The position numbers and the translations under genes were made by a program. DNA of 64,000 bases from Aeromonas australiensis (GTDB lineage: Bacteria > Pseudomonadota > Gammaproteobacteria > Enterobacterales > Aeromonadaceae), in NCBI RefSeq assembly GCF_000819725.1, contig NZ_CDDH01000112.1, forward strand, positions 54,785-118,784, written 5' to 3'. The notes under the pieces are model-generated. The model was not told the DNA's origin and did no database searches. It saw only the letters and a program-made list of their open reading frames with translations. This document shows positions 47,862 to 56,109 of this stretch, piece after piece. Each line of letters begins with the position of its first letter. Positions within the stretch are counted from its first letter, which is position 1.

Positions 47862-48257
47862 TCAGCGGTGCAGTTCGCCAGCCCGCTCCGGCTGATAGAC
47901 CACTTCCAGAATTTCGACCTCGATGTGACGGCCTGCGGGCCCCGGCCAGGCGATGCTGTCGCCCACTTTCAGACCGAGCAGGGCGCTACCCACCGGCGCC
48001 AGTACCGAGATGTTGCTCTCGTCACCCTTGGCATCGCGCGGGTAGACCAGGGTGAGGCAGAACTCGTTGCCGCTGCTTGGCATCTTGAAGCGCACCTTGC
48101 TGTTCATGGTGACCACGTCCGGCGGCATGTCGGCCGGTTCACGGATCTCGGCGCGGTCCAGCTCCTCTTGCAGGGCCAGATGCTGCGGGTGGTTGCCGAG
48201 CAGTTGTTCGATACGGTCCAGATCAAGGCTGGAGATAACCAGATGAGGTTGTTTCAT
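47862..48257 (-). CDS. rnk: Rnk, regulator of nucleoside diphosphate kinase
   Basis: Rnk is a GreA/GreB-related RNA polymerase-binding protein. The 131-residue product has a short N-terminal coiled coil (ISSLDLDRIEQLLGN) and the FKBP-like C-terminal domain (VTMNSKVRFKMPSSGNEFCLTLVYPRDAKGDESNISVLAPVGSALLGLKVGDSIAW). AAGGAA lies before the ATG at 48257; the longer frame has no site. It is upstream of uhpA on the same strand with a 159-bp gap, so it is probably a separate transcript. Confidence 0.9.
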   Translation of the reverse strand: MKQPHLVISSLDLDRIEQLLGNHPQHLALQEELDRAEIREPADMPPDVVTMNSKVRFKMPSSGNEFCLTLVYPRDAKGDESNISVLAPVGSALLGLKVGDSIAWPGPAGRHIEVEILEVVYQPERAGELHR

Positions 48258-48502
48258 AAGATATTCCTTATCAATAGCGGAGAGGGCCATACCGGCGGGT
48301 GCAGGTTGGCCATCACACAAAGTGTTACAAAAATGGATTCAACAGGTTCAATCGATTGAAAATGCCATGCCCCCAAGCGACTCGCGGCCGAAGGAGCGAG
48401 GCGGGGGCTCAGCAGGGTGTGAGCAAATGCGAGGAAATAGCGAGTATTTTCATGGGGCTACCATAACCATTCTGGCCTGCCTTGGCAACCGCGATTGAGT
48501 GA

Positions 48503-49240
48503 CTACTCAGGAGCCTGATAGTTGTACTGACGGATGATCCGCGTGAGCGTGCCATCACGGCGCATCTCGTTGATGGTCGCTTGCCAGCGCTGCGCCTCCT
48601 TGAGGGGAAAATCCTTGTGAGCGGCAATAAATAACTGGGTACGCATAAGGATTTCGCCGGGTACCAACTTTGCCGTAGAGGATCCCTCTTGCTGTTGGTG
48701 ATAGAGGATTGCGTTCCAGGCGGCGACCCAGGCATCGATGCGGCCCCGCTTGAGCTTGCTGGCGTTCAGCCGCTCATCCGCCACAGTCTGCCCTGTGAGT
48801 CCCGTCCGTTGTTTGAGCAGATGCTGGCCGAAGGAGTGGCGCAGTACGCCCACATCCAGCGGCTTTAAGTCGCTGCTTTGCAATGGGGTCGGATAAAAGC
48901 GGCGATCGCTGACAATCAAAAACTGCTCGTCCAGGATCGGAGCTATCCACTGGTAGAGGTGCTCCCGTTGGCTGCTCCGGACGGGGGGGGCCAGCAGCAC
49001 ATCTTTGCGGTGAACTGTCTGGGCCAGTGCCCGAGGCAGTGGCATCAACTCGATTGTCAGTGGTTCATCCAATCTGCGGGCAACCTCCTTGATGATCTCG
49101 ATAGTGACACCACCTGGATCGCCATCTTTGGTCCGCATGACATAGGGGGGGATCTCAGCTGCCACCAGCACAATAGCCTGGGCGCCGGTATTCACCAGCA
49201 TGAGCAGCAAGGTAAGCAAAGGCAGGCAGAGAGCGCGCAT
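48503..49240 (-). CDS. Third orphan periplasmic solute-binding protein
   Basis: This 245-residue exported protein (signal RALCLPLLTLLLMLVNTGAQA) has the amino-acid-binding-protein pattern IVLVAAEIPPYVMRTKDGDPGGVTIEIIKEVARRL. It resembles the pair at 41-42.6 kb in type but is clearly diverged. A run of eight C residues on the coding strand (48983-48990) encodes Pro-Pro near residue 85 and may slip. No transporter partner is nearby. It is the last gene after the phosphatase pair, with an 83-bp gap. Confidence 0.78.
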   Translation of the reverse strand: MRALCLPLLTLLLMLVNTGAQAIVLVAAEIPPYVMRTKDGDPGGVTIEIIKEVARRLDEPLTIELMPLPRALAQTVHRKDVLLAPPVRSSQREHLYQWIAPILDEQFLIVSDRRFYPTPLQSSDLKPLDVGVLRHSFGQHLLKQRTGLTGQTVADERLNASKLKRGRIDAWVAAWNAILYHQQQEGSSTAKLVPGEILMRTQLFIAAHKDFPLKEAQRWQATINEMRRDGTLTRIIRQYNYQAPE

Positions 49241-49323
49241 CAGGGTCGTTGAGCCAAGGTTGGATGCCCAGAGTGTACCATTCCTGCCTGCATTGTCGCG
49301 TTACCTACAGAAGGGTTGGGAGC

Positions 49324-50010
49324 TCAGTCGAAGAAATCGCGTATATCGCGCATGTCGTAATCCGCGAGTTGCTGCCAGGGGAGCTGAGCAGGCAGCTTGC
49401 GCAGGACCACCGCCATCCGGTAGCTGCGATAGCCGTCAAGACTGGCCGACTCGACTACCAGCGGGATCTGCCACTGACTGGACCAGAGGATACGGGTACG
49501 TAGCAGACCTTCCCGTTGTTCATACCAGCGGGCCTGCTCGGGGGCGGCCTCATCCAGCGGGGTCATCCCCTCGATCAGGGCCGGGTTGACGAGATGGCGG
49601 ATCCGCGCCCAGTCGGCTTTGAAGGCCACCTGACCATACTCTTCTACCGGTACCTCAACCAGCTGGTTGTGCCAGCTGTCGGCATAACGCAGTTGCAACT
49701 CACCCTCATCACTGCGGCTGACCCAGCGGGCTGCCATCTGGTGGCTAAAGTGTTTGTGACCGGGCTGGGCATCATGCGTGGTGTGATAGGCCCGGGCGAG
49801 GGGCAGGGGAATGAGCCGTTGACTCCATATCTGATTGCCCACGCGCAGCCATTTCTCTTGCCAGATGTGCTCTCTGGTGATGCCGTCACTGCCGGTGTGC
49901 CGGTCGTGATAGCTGATCCGGGCAGCGAGATCCGGGGGCGCGTTGTCGGCATAAAGGGGGAGGGAGGTCAGGGAGCAAAGTAACCATATAAATAGAGATG
50001 ATCGCATCAT
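49324..50010 (-). CDS. Exported protein of unknown function
   Basis: The 228-residue product begins with a Sec signal (MRSSLFIWLLCSLTSLPLYA). The mature part is rich in Trp, Tyr and His (ISYHDRHTGSDGITREHIWQEKWLRVGNQIWSQ) and looks like a soluble periplasmic beta-rich protein. I do not recognise the family. It lies 59 bp after the second phosphatase gene on the same strand, so co-expression under phosphate limitation is possible. Two adjacent ATG codons leave the start uncertain by one residue. Confidence 0.7.
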   Translation of the reverse strand: MMRSSLFIWLLCSLTSLPLYADNAPPDLAARISYHDRHTGSDGITREHIWQEKWLRVGNQIWSQRLIPLPLARAYHTTHDAQPGHKHFSHQMAARWVSRSDEGELQLRYADSWHNQLVEVPVEEYGQVAFKADWARIRHLVNPALIEGMTPLDEAAPEQARWYEQREGLLRTRILWSSQWQIPLVVESASLDGYRSYRMAVVLRKLPAQLPWQQLADYDMRDIRDFFD

Positions 50011-50069
50011 GTATTGTCGCTCGAAAGGGCTAGGCCCGGGTGCGATGAGAAGCCCCGGGCCCCTGCTGC

Positions 50070-51461
50070 TTACAGGCCGAGCGCCTCCCGCAGTTTGCCA
50101 AATACCTTGGTGTTATCCAGCGTGCCTTTGAAGCGGTTGCTGCCGGCGCCATCGGCAAACAGCATCACATCGCCGCCGCCATGGGTCTCGGAGCCGAGCT
50201 TGACCCCCGTCTCCTGCAGATAACCATCGGCCATCACCTCCTCGCTGGTGAGGGTCGGGCGCACGTCCGGGCGGTTGGGGCCATTGCCGAATACCAGGGT
50301 GGTGAAGGGTTTACCATCCACATCGTTCTGGGTCGAGCCGTCGCTGTTTTTGACCAGATCCAGCACAGGGTTTCCTTTGGCGGCGTAGCCGTTGATGGTC
50401 ATGGTGTGGTCATGGTCAGCGGTCACCACGATCAGAGTGTTACCGAGATCAACTTTGCCGAGCGCCGTTTTGACCGCTTCATCCAGTGCCACCGCATCGG
50501 TGAGCGCGCGTTTGGCATTGGTGCCATGCAGGGCGTGATCGATCCGTCCCCCCTCGACCATCAGGAAGTAACCCTGGCTGTTCTGGCTCAGCAGATCGAT
50601 CGCCTTGGCGGTCATGTCGGCGAGGGATGGTTGGGTGCTGGCCTCCCCTTTGGCGACGCGATCCAACTCGTAGTCGAGGTGGGATCTGCTGCTGAACAGC
50701 CCGAGCAGCTTGCCGTTGGTGACGCTGGCCAGCTCGTCCTTGCCGGTGACATAGCGATAGCCCTGCGTCTGCAGTTCTGCGGTGAGATCCCGGCCATCGG
50801 CACGGCCTCTTTTATTGCTGGTACTGTACGGGGTCCAGTGGTTGGCTCCACCGCCCATCAGCACATCGACCCCATCCCCCAGCGCCTGGTTATAGCCAGC
50901 GCCCCCCGGCACTGCTTGTGCGGCGATGTCATAAGCGGCATCCCGATGGCAGATGTGGGCGTAGGTGGCCGCCGGGGTAGCATGGGTCAGCTCGGTGGTG
51001 GTGACGGCCCCGACCGATTTGCCCGCTGCCTTGGCCAGCTCCAGGATGGTGGGCACCGGCTTGCCGTTGTCGCTGCTGCAATTGTTGATGGTTTTGTTGC
51101 CGTTGGCGTCTTTGCCCGGGGCCACCGCCCTGGTATCGCTGCTCATGGCGATCACTTCGTTGTTCATCTTGACCCCGGTGGTATAGGCCGCCATTGAGGG
51201 GGCCGAGTCGGTGGTCTGGGCATCGTTGGAGAAGGTCTTGATGCGGGCACTGCGCGCCAGCTTCATCATCTCCAGATCCCCCTCCTCCCCCACCTTGAAC
51301 AGGCGGGCTGCGGTGAGTACGGAAGGCCCCATACCGTCACCGATAAAAAGAATGACGTTTTTGGCATCACCGGCCTGTGCCTGGGAGGTTGCGCCCAGCG
51401 CACTGAACAGGGCGGCGCAGACCAGCGTGTGCTTGATGGATGTGTTCATCTGTTTGCTCAT
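50070..51461 (-). CDS. phoA: Periplasmic alkaline phosphatase (PhoA family)
   Basis: This enzyme frees phosphate from organic monoesters in the periplasm. The 463-residue protein has a signal peptide (to about residue 31), the metal ligand Asp in NVILFIGDGMG, the nucleophile Ser in TTDSAPSMAAY, and the metal-site segments VEGGRIDHALH, TADHDHT and ETHGGGDV. AAGGAG precedes the ATG. It starts 11 bp after the upstream paralogue's stop, so both are in one operon driven by the Pho box beyond it. Confidence 0.93.
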   Translation of the reverse strand: MSKQMNTSIKHTLVCAALFSALGATSQAQAGDAKNVILFIGDGMGPSVLTAARLFKVGEEGDLEMMKLARSARIKTFSNDAQTTDSAPSMAAYTTGVKMNNEVIAMSSDTRAVAPGKDANGNKTINNCSSDNGKPVPTILELAKAAGKSVGAVTTTELTHATPAATYAHICHRDAAYDIAAQAVPGGAGYNQALGDGVDVLMGGGANHWTPYSTSNKRGRADGRDLTAELQTQGYRYVTGKDELASVTNGKLLGLFSSRSHLDYELDRVAKGEASTQPSLADMTAKAIDLLSQNSQGYFLMVEGGRIDHALHGTNAKRALTDAVALDEAVKTALGKVDLGNTLIVVTADHDHTMTINGYAAKGNPVLDLVKNSDGSTQNDVDGKPFTTLVFGNGPNRPDVRPTLTSEEVMADGYLQETGVKLGSETHGGGDVMLFADGAGSNRFKGTLDNTKVFGKLREALGL

Positions 51462-51472
51462 AAAAGTGCTCC

Positions 51473-52870
51473 TTACAGCTTGGCTACAGCCTTGATCTTG
51501 CTAAACACGGCGGTGTTATCGAGTGAGCCATGGAAGCTGTCAGCTCCCTTGCCGATGGCACCGAGGAAGACATCGGTACCGCCGTGGGTCTCGTTACCGA
51601 TCTCGCCTACCTTGACCACTACCTCCTGGTGATAGTCGTCGGCAGAGACGGTGGCGTCATCCAGTGGGGCAACGCTGCTGCGTGGGCCATCCACCCGGTT
51701 GTAGCCGTTGCCAAAACCGATAATGGTGTAGGGCATGCCCTCGCTATCCTTGCTTGGCTCGTTAGTCTCGTAGTTTTTCACCAGCCCGAGCACGCCCGGA
51801 TTATCGGCGGTGGTCTTGCCAGTGCGCTTGGCGTAGCCGTTGAGCACGAGCGTGTGGTCGTGGTCGGCGGTGACTACGATCAGGGTGTTTTGCAGCTCGG
51901 GGTCGCTCTTTTTCACCTCGTCGATGGCGGCCTTGATGGCGTTGTCGAAGGCGAGGGTATCTTGCAGTGCCCGCTTGGCATTGGTGTCGTGCAGGGCGTG
52001 GTCGATGCGGCCCCCTTCCACCATCAGGAAGTAACCCTTCTCCTTACCCTTGAGCTGCTTGATGGCGGCCAAGGTCATCTGGGCCAGTGACGGCTCGCTG
52101 GCGGGGCGGTCCAGCTCATATTTCATGTGGCTCGAACCAAACAGACCCAGCAGCGGCTTGCCCGCATCGGCCTGGTTCAGCTCATCGAGGTTGCTGGCAA
52201 ACTGGTAGCCCTTGGCCTGCATTTCGCTGATGAGGTTGCGGCCATCCTCCCGCTTGCCCTTGTCAGCTTTGGGCAGGAAGACGTTACTGCCACCACCAAG
52301 CACCACATCCAGCCCCTCCTTGAGGGCGCTGTTGTAGCCTTTGCCGCCCGGTACCAGCTGGGCGGCGATCTCTGCTTCCAGATCCCGATTACAGATATGG
52401 GCATAGGTGGCCGCCGGGGTGGCGTGGGTGACCCGGGTGGTGGTGACGATCCCTGTGCCGCGACCATCGGCCTTGGCCAGCTCCAGCAGGGTAGTTACCG
52501 GTTTGCCGGCGCTCTTGCTGCAGTCGCTCTCATAGGTAGCGTCGCTGTCCATGCTGATGACGCCGTTGTTGCTCTTGACCCCGGTCATGTAGGCCGCCAT
52601 GGAGGGGGCCGAGTCAGTGACCTGGGCATTGTGGGAGAAGGTTTTGATAAAGGCCGTCTCCGGCAGGGTATCTATGGTGAGATCTCCCTCTTCACCGACC
52701 CCGTAGATGCGGGCCGCCGTCAGGGTGTTGAGACCCATGCCGTCACCGAGGAAGAAGATGACGTTGGTGGGTTGGGTTGCTGGCTTGGTCGCCACCGTGT
52801 CACTGTCTGAATTGCAGCCGGCAGCCAGGGCGGCGCCGATCATCACTGCAACTCCTGCCATTTTTCTCAT
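51473..52870 (-). CDS. Second alkaline phosphatase, predicted lipoprotein
   Basis: A paralogue of the neighbouring phosphatase with all the same catalytic motifs (NVIFFLGDGMG, VTDSAPSMAAYMTG, VEGGRIDHALH, TADHDHT, ETHGGTDV). It differs in having a lipoprotein signal (AALAAGC, Cys about 19), so it is probably membrane-anchored while the partner is soluble. The ATG at 52870 has AAGGAG upstream; the longer frame beginning at 52921 would run into the Pho box. Length 465 residues. It is the first gene of the pair. Confidence 0.92.
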   Translation of the reverse strand: MRKMAGVAVMIGAALAAGCNSDSDTVATKPATQPTNVIFFLGDGMGLNTLTAARIYGVGEEGDLTIDTLPETAFIKTFSHNAQVTDSAPSMAAYMTGVKSNNGVISMDSDATYESDCSKSAGKPVTTLLELAKADGRGTGIVTTTRVTHATPAATYAHICNRDLEAEIAAQLVPGGKGYNSALKEGLDVVLGGGSNVFLPKADKGKREDGRNLISEMQAKGYQFASNLDELNQADAGKPLLGLFGSSHMKYELDRPASEPSLAQMTLAAIKQLKGKEKGYFLMVEGGRIDHALHDTNAKRALQDTLAFDNAIKAAIDEVKKSDPELQNTLIVVTADHDHTLVLNGYAKRTGKTTADNPGVLGLVKNYETNEPSKDSEGMPYTIIGFGNGYNRVDGPRSSVAPLDDATVSADDYHQEVVVKVGEIGNETHGGTDVFLGAIGKGADSFHGSLDNTAVFSKIKAVAKL

Positions 52871-52914
52871 TGGTTTGCTCCTTGTAAAACCTGAGCGCAG
52901 CCTAGAGGTAATAG

Positions 52915-52954
52915 ATGACACTTTTGCTGAATCTCTGTGACGCTTGTATGACGT
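52915..52954 (-). promoter_or_regulatory. Four-half-site Pho box before the phosphatase operon
   Basis: The minus strand reads ACGTCAT-ACAA-GCGTCAC-AGAG, then ATTCAGC-AAAA-GTGTCAT: four 7-bp half-sites at exact 11-bp spacing, that is two PhoB dimer sites in tandem. A weak -10 (TAGGCT) follows ten bases later. It ends about 45 bp before the start codon of the first phosphatase. Confidence 0.82.
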
Positions 52955-53191
52955 GACGAAGTAAATGTTACTTTATATCAATATCTTATCTATTGACTGG
53001 GGTGACGACACGCCACCTTGGCGGGCGGTTTTCTCTGTCCGGTGGGTTTGCTGATTTATAGGGCTGGTGGCTAGAATGACCTGTCAAAATGGGCACGCAG
53101 CAGGTAAAATGCGCCCCCTTCGTTCGATGCCCGCGGCAGAGCGCCTGTTGTTTTATGGGCGTGCCAGCAGCCCCCACAGAGAGTAACGGAT

Positions 53192-54142
53192 ATGTCCATC
53201 AACTGGTTCCCCGGCCACATGCACAAGGCCCGCAAAGAGATTGCCGAGGTCATGCCCCAGGTCGATGTGATCATCGAGATGCTCGATGCCCGCATCCCCT
53301 TCTCCAGCGAAAACCCGCTGGTGCCCGAGCTGCGTGGTGATACCCCGGTGATCAAGGTGCTCAACAAGGCGGACCTGGCCGATCCGGCGATCACCGATCT
53401 GTGGGTGGCGCACATGGAAAAAGAGAAGGGGATCAAGGCACTGCCGCTTACCCAGCAAGAGCCTACGATGATCAAGCAACTGCTAACCCTCTGCCACGAG
53501 ATGCTGCCGGAGCGCAATTTTGAGCTGCGCGGCGTGCGGGCCATGATCATGGGGATCCCCAACGTGGGCAAATCCACCCTGATCAATACCCTGGCCGGAC
53601 GCATCATTGCCCGCACCGGTAACGAGGCGGGGGTGACCAAGTCCCAGCAGCGGATCAAGCTGGATAACAACGTCATCCTGACCGATACCCCGGGTTTCCT
53701 CTGGCCCAAGCTCAACCCGCCCTCCTGCGGTTATCGTCTGGCCGTGACTGCCGCCATCAAGGACACCGTGTTCGACTATGCCGATATCGCCATGTTCGCC
53801 GCTGACTACTTCATCAAGGCCTATCCGGAGCGGATCAAGGCGCGCTACCAGATTGACGAGTTGCCCGAGACCGAGATCGAGCTGCTGGAGATGATCGCCC
53901 GCCAGCGGGCGTTTATGCGCAAAGGGGGGCTGGCCGACCTGCACAAGGCGTCCGAGATCCTGATCAACGAATTCCGCTCAGGACAGCTGGGGCGCATCTC
54001 GCTGGAGACGCCGGAGATGGTGAGCGTCGAGATTGTCGAAGCGGCTGCCGAGGCCGAGCAAAAAGCCAAAGAAAAAGCCGAGCGGGAAGAGGAGCGTCAG
54101 GCCCGCGCCCGTCGCAAGTACGCCCGCAAGCGGCAGAAATAG
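53192..54142 (+). CDS. ylqF: YlqF/RbgA-type ribosome biogenesis GTPase
   Basis: A circularly permuted GTPase: the G4 motif NKADL (about residue 58) comes before the P-loop GIPNVGKSTLIN (about 120) and G3 DTPG (about 168). This order defines the YlqF/RbgA family, which in Bacillus acts in maturation of the large ribosomal subunit. The start SINWFPGHMHKARKEI is typical. The 316-residue protein ends with a highly charged Lys/Arg/Glu tail, presumably RNA-binding. It has its own perfect terminator hairpin. Confidence 0.92.
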   Translation: MSINWFPGHMHKARKEIAEVMPQVDVIIEMLDARIPFSSENPLVPELRGDTPVIKVLNKADLADPAITDLWVAHMEKEKGIKALPLTQQEPTMIKQLLTLCHEMLPERNFELRGVRAMIMGIPNVGKSTLINTLAGRIIARTGNEAGVTKSQQRIKLDNNVILTDTPGFLWPKLNPPSCGYRLAVTAAIKDTVFDYADIAMFAADYFIKAYPERIKARYQIDELPETEIELLEMIARQRAFMRKGGLADLHKASEILINEFRSGQLGRISLETPEMVSVEIVEAAAEAEQKAKEKAEREEERQARARRKYARKRQK

Positions 54143-54207
54143 TTACCTTCAGGCATCCCAAGCTTGCCTGACAACCAGCGAGCTTGTGTGACCGAGATGA
54201 CGAAACC

Positions 54208-54242
54208 AGAAGAGGCGACCCCGGGGTCGCCTCTTCGGTTTT
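54208..54242. terminator. Terminator with a perfect 24-bp palindrome
   Basis: AGAGGCGACCCC joined to GGGGTCGCCTCT, followed by TCGGTTTT. It separates convergent genes. Confidence 0.85.
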
Positions 54243-54313
54243 ATCTGGTGAACTTTACGCCCGATCCTGATGGCGTCCCCGTGCTTCAAAGCCATGCCCT
54301 CAAAGCCATGCCA

Positions 54314-55210
54314 TCAACCGAAGCGGTGGCGTGCCGTCGCAAACAGCGACATATGCAGCGGGATCAGCTGTTGCCAGTCGCGGCGATAGCCGCCACCGGG
54401 CACCGCTGCGATGGGGACTCCGTGCTGCAGTGCGTAGTCAAACACCATGGCATCGCGCAGGCGAACCCCTTCATCGCTCAGGGAGAGATAGCCAAGCTCG
54501 TCGGCATGATGCACATCGACGCCCGCCTGATAGAGGATGAGATCCGGCGAATAGAGCCGCAGTGCCAATGAAAGCGCCTGTTGCAGTGTGGTGAGATAAG
54601 CATCATCTGCCATGCCGCTTGGCAGCGGAAAGTCGAGGTGAGAAGTGGCTTTGTGGTGGGGGAAGTTGTGCTCCCCATGGAGGGAGAGGGTGATGATATC
54701 GCGCCGCCCATAGCACAGGGCCGCACTGCCATCCCCTTGATGCACATCGAGATCGACGATCAGCACCTGTTCACAACGCGATTCGTCGAGGCAAGCCTGG
54801 GCGGCAATCACCAGATCGTTGAACAGACAAAAGCCGCTGCCGTGATCCCGATGGGCATGATGATAGCCACCGGAGATCTGCAAGCCGCAGCCCTGCTCAA
54901 GGGCATGGCGGCTGGCGGCAATGGTTGCGCCCACCGAGCGCAGGGTGCGCTCTATCAGCATGGGTGACCAGGGAAAACCGATCTTGCGGATGGCGCGCTC
55001 TGCAAGCTGGCCGCTCAGGGCTGCCGCGACATAATCAGCATCGTGAATGCGACAGATCTCTTCACATGTTGCCGCCTGTGCCTCAGCAAGGGGATAACCC
55101 CGGGCCTGCAACAGCTCAAACAGCCCCTGATACTTGGCCAGCGGGAAGCGATGGCGTTCGGGCAGGGTCAGGGCGGAGTAGAGGGGGTGATAGAAAATCT
55201 GCAGCGACAT
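54314..55210 (-). CDS. Histone-deacetylase-fold family protein
   Basis: The 298-residue protein belongs to the arginase/deacetylase superfamily, class of bacterial HDAC-like amidohydrolases. Visible motifs include GGYHHAHRDHGSGFCLFND (tandem His), VLIVDLDVHQGDGSA (zinc ligands) and the later ILYQAGVDVHHADELG. Known relatives deacetylate acetylpolyamines or acetoin-related substrates; the substrate here is unknown. It lies alone between two terminators. Confidence 0.87.
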   Translation of the reverse strand: MSLQIFYHPLYSALTLPERHRFPLAKYQGLFELLQARGYPLAEAQAATCEEICRIHDADYVAAALSGQLAERAIRKIGFPWSPMLIERTLRSVGATIAASRHALEQGCGLQISGGYHHAHRDHGSGFCLFNDLVIAAQACLDESRCEQVLIVDLDVHQGDGSAALCYGRRDIITLSLHGEHNFPHHKATSHLDFPLPSGMADDAYLTTLQQALSLALRLYSPDLILYQAGVDVHHADELGYLSLSDEGVRLRDAMVFDYALQHGVPIAAVPGGGYRRDWQQLIPLHMSLFATARHRFG

Positions 55211-55251
55211 CAGCGCATCACTCCATAAGGCCAGAGAGCAAATCGGCTATG

Positions 55252-55274
55252 AAAAAGGGGAGCCTGGCTCCCCT
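55252..55274 (-). terminator. Terminator of the DUF2057 gene
   Basis: On the minus strand AGGGGAG-CCAGG-CTCCCCT runs into TTTTT. Confidence 0.85.
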
Positions 55275-55308
55275 GGTCATACCCGAAGGTCGGGATGAGC
55301 GCTGCAGA

Positions 55309-55968
55309 TTACTGCTGCTGGATCACCCAGATCTGGAAGGCTTTACGGGTTTCCGCATCGGCCTTGTTGTACCAGTTTTGCAGCTGGGTCAGGGCTTCCG
55401 GGTTGCTCTGGGCCTTGCTGGGGGCAACCTGAACCGGTGCGCTGGCGGCAGCCATTACGGCGGCGGAGGAGACAGCAACAGTTTTGGGCTGGTTAAAGGC
55501 TTTGCCCATATTGACCAGCTCTTGCTGATAGTCACGGGTCAGCTGGAAGCCCTCTACTTTCGGCATCACGAACTGTTCGCTGCTCACTTGCTGGCCGGTG
55601 ACCTTGTCCTTCAGCGCCACTCTCTGATCTTTGACAAACTGCTTGGCTTCGGCTTCGTTACGGGGCTTTTTATAGTCCAGCACCAGCTGCTGATTGTCGG
55701 CGGCGGTAAAGTTGAGCACCAGCGGTTCGGCGGTGACCAGCTTGATGTCGTTACGGCTGGAGTAGTTGCCTTCAAAGGCGATGACCAACTGGTGTTTGCC
55801 AGCAGAGAGGGGGAAGGTGCTGGTTTTATCGAGCAGCTTGGGGTTAATGGATTGACCATCGATCAGCTGCACGACATAAGGGTTGGTCACTTCCAATTGG
55901 GCATTGGCCAGGGCGCTACCGGCCCACAACAGACCAGCCAGCGCCGGTACCAGAACAGTCAGTTTCAT
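55309..55968 (-). CDS. DUF2057 (YccT-like) exported protein
   Basis: The 219-residue product has a Sec signal (KLTVLVPALAGLLWAGSALA) and the DUF2057 core: VQLIDGQSINPKLLDKTSTFPLSAGKHQLVIAFEGNY. E. coli YccT is a periplasmic member linked to curli regulation, but the family role is not settled. The start at 55968 has AAGGAGATGAA upstream; the longer frame has none. The C-terminal half is variable, with an alanine-rich linker. It is a single-gene unit. Confidence 0.85.
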   Translation of the reverse strand: MKLTVLVPALAGLLWAGSALANAQLEVTNPYVVQLIDGQSINPKLLDKTSTFPLSAGKHQLVIAFEGNYSSRNDIKLVTAEPLVLNFTAADNQQLVLDYKKPRNEAEAKQFVKDQRVALKDKVTGQQVSSEQFVMPKVEGFQLTRDYQQELVNMGKAFNQPKTVAVSSAAVMAAASAPVQVAPSKAQSNPEALTQLQNWYNKADAETRKAFQIWVIQQQ

Positions 55969-56109
55969 TTCATCTCCTTGAACAGTCAGGCGATTGCCCA
56001 CTGAAAACAGGGGCTCATTTTTACAGGTTTGGCCTACAGCGGCAATGGCTCTTTCTGGCGGTCATAGCGCGGCTACTATCTGCATAAAAATCAATAAGGG
56101 GTGGTGTGA

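Noticed and set aside
54286..54315. Two copies of TCAAAGCCATGCC after the deacetylase-fold gene
   Set aside because: A short 15-bp tandem repeat just outside the stop; it does not encode the protein's end and is too small to group with the tail copies.
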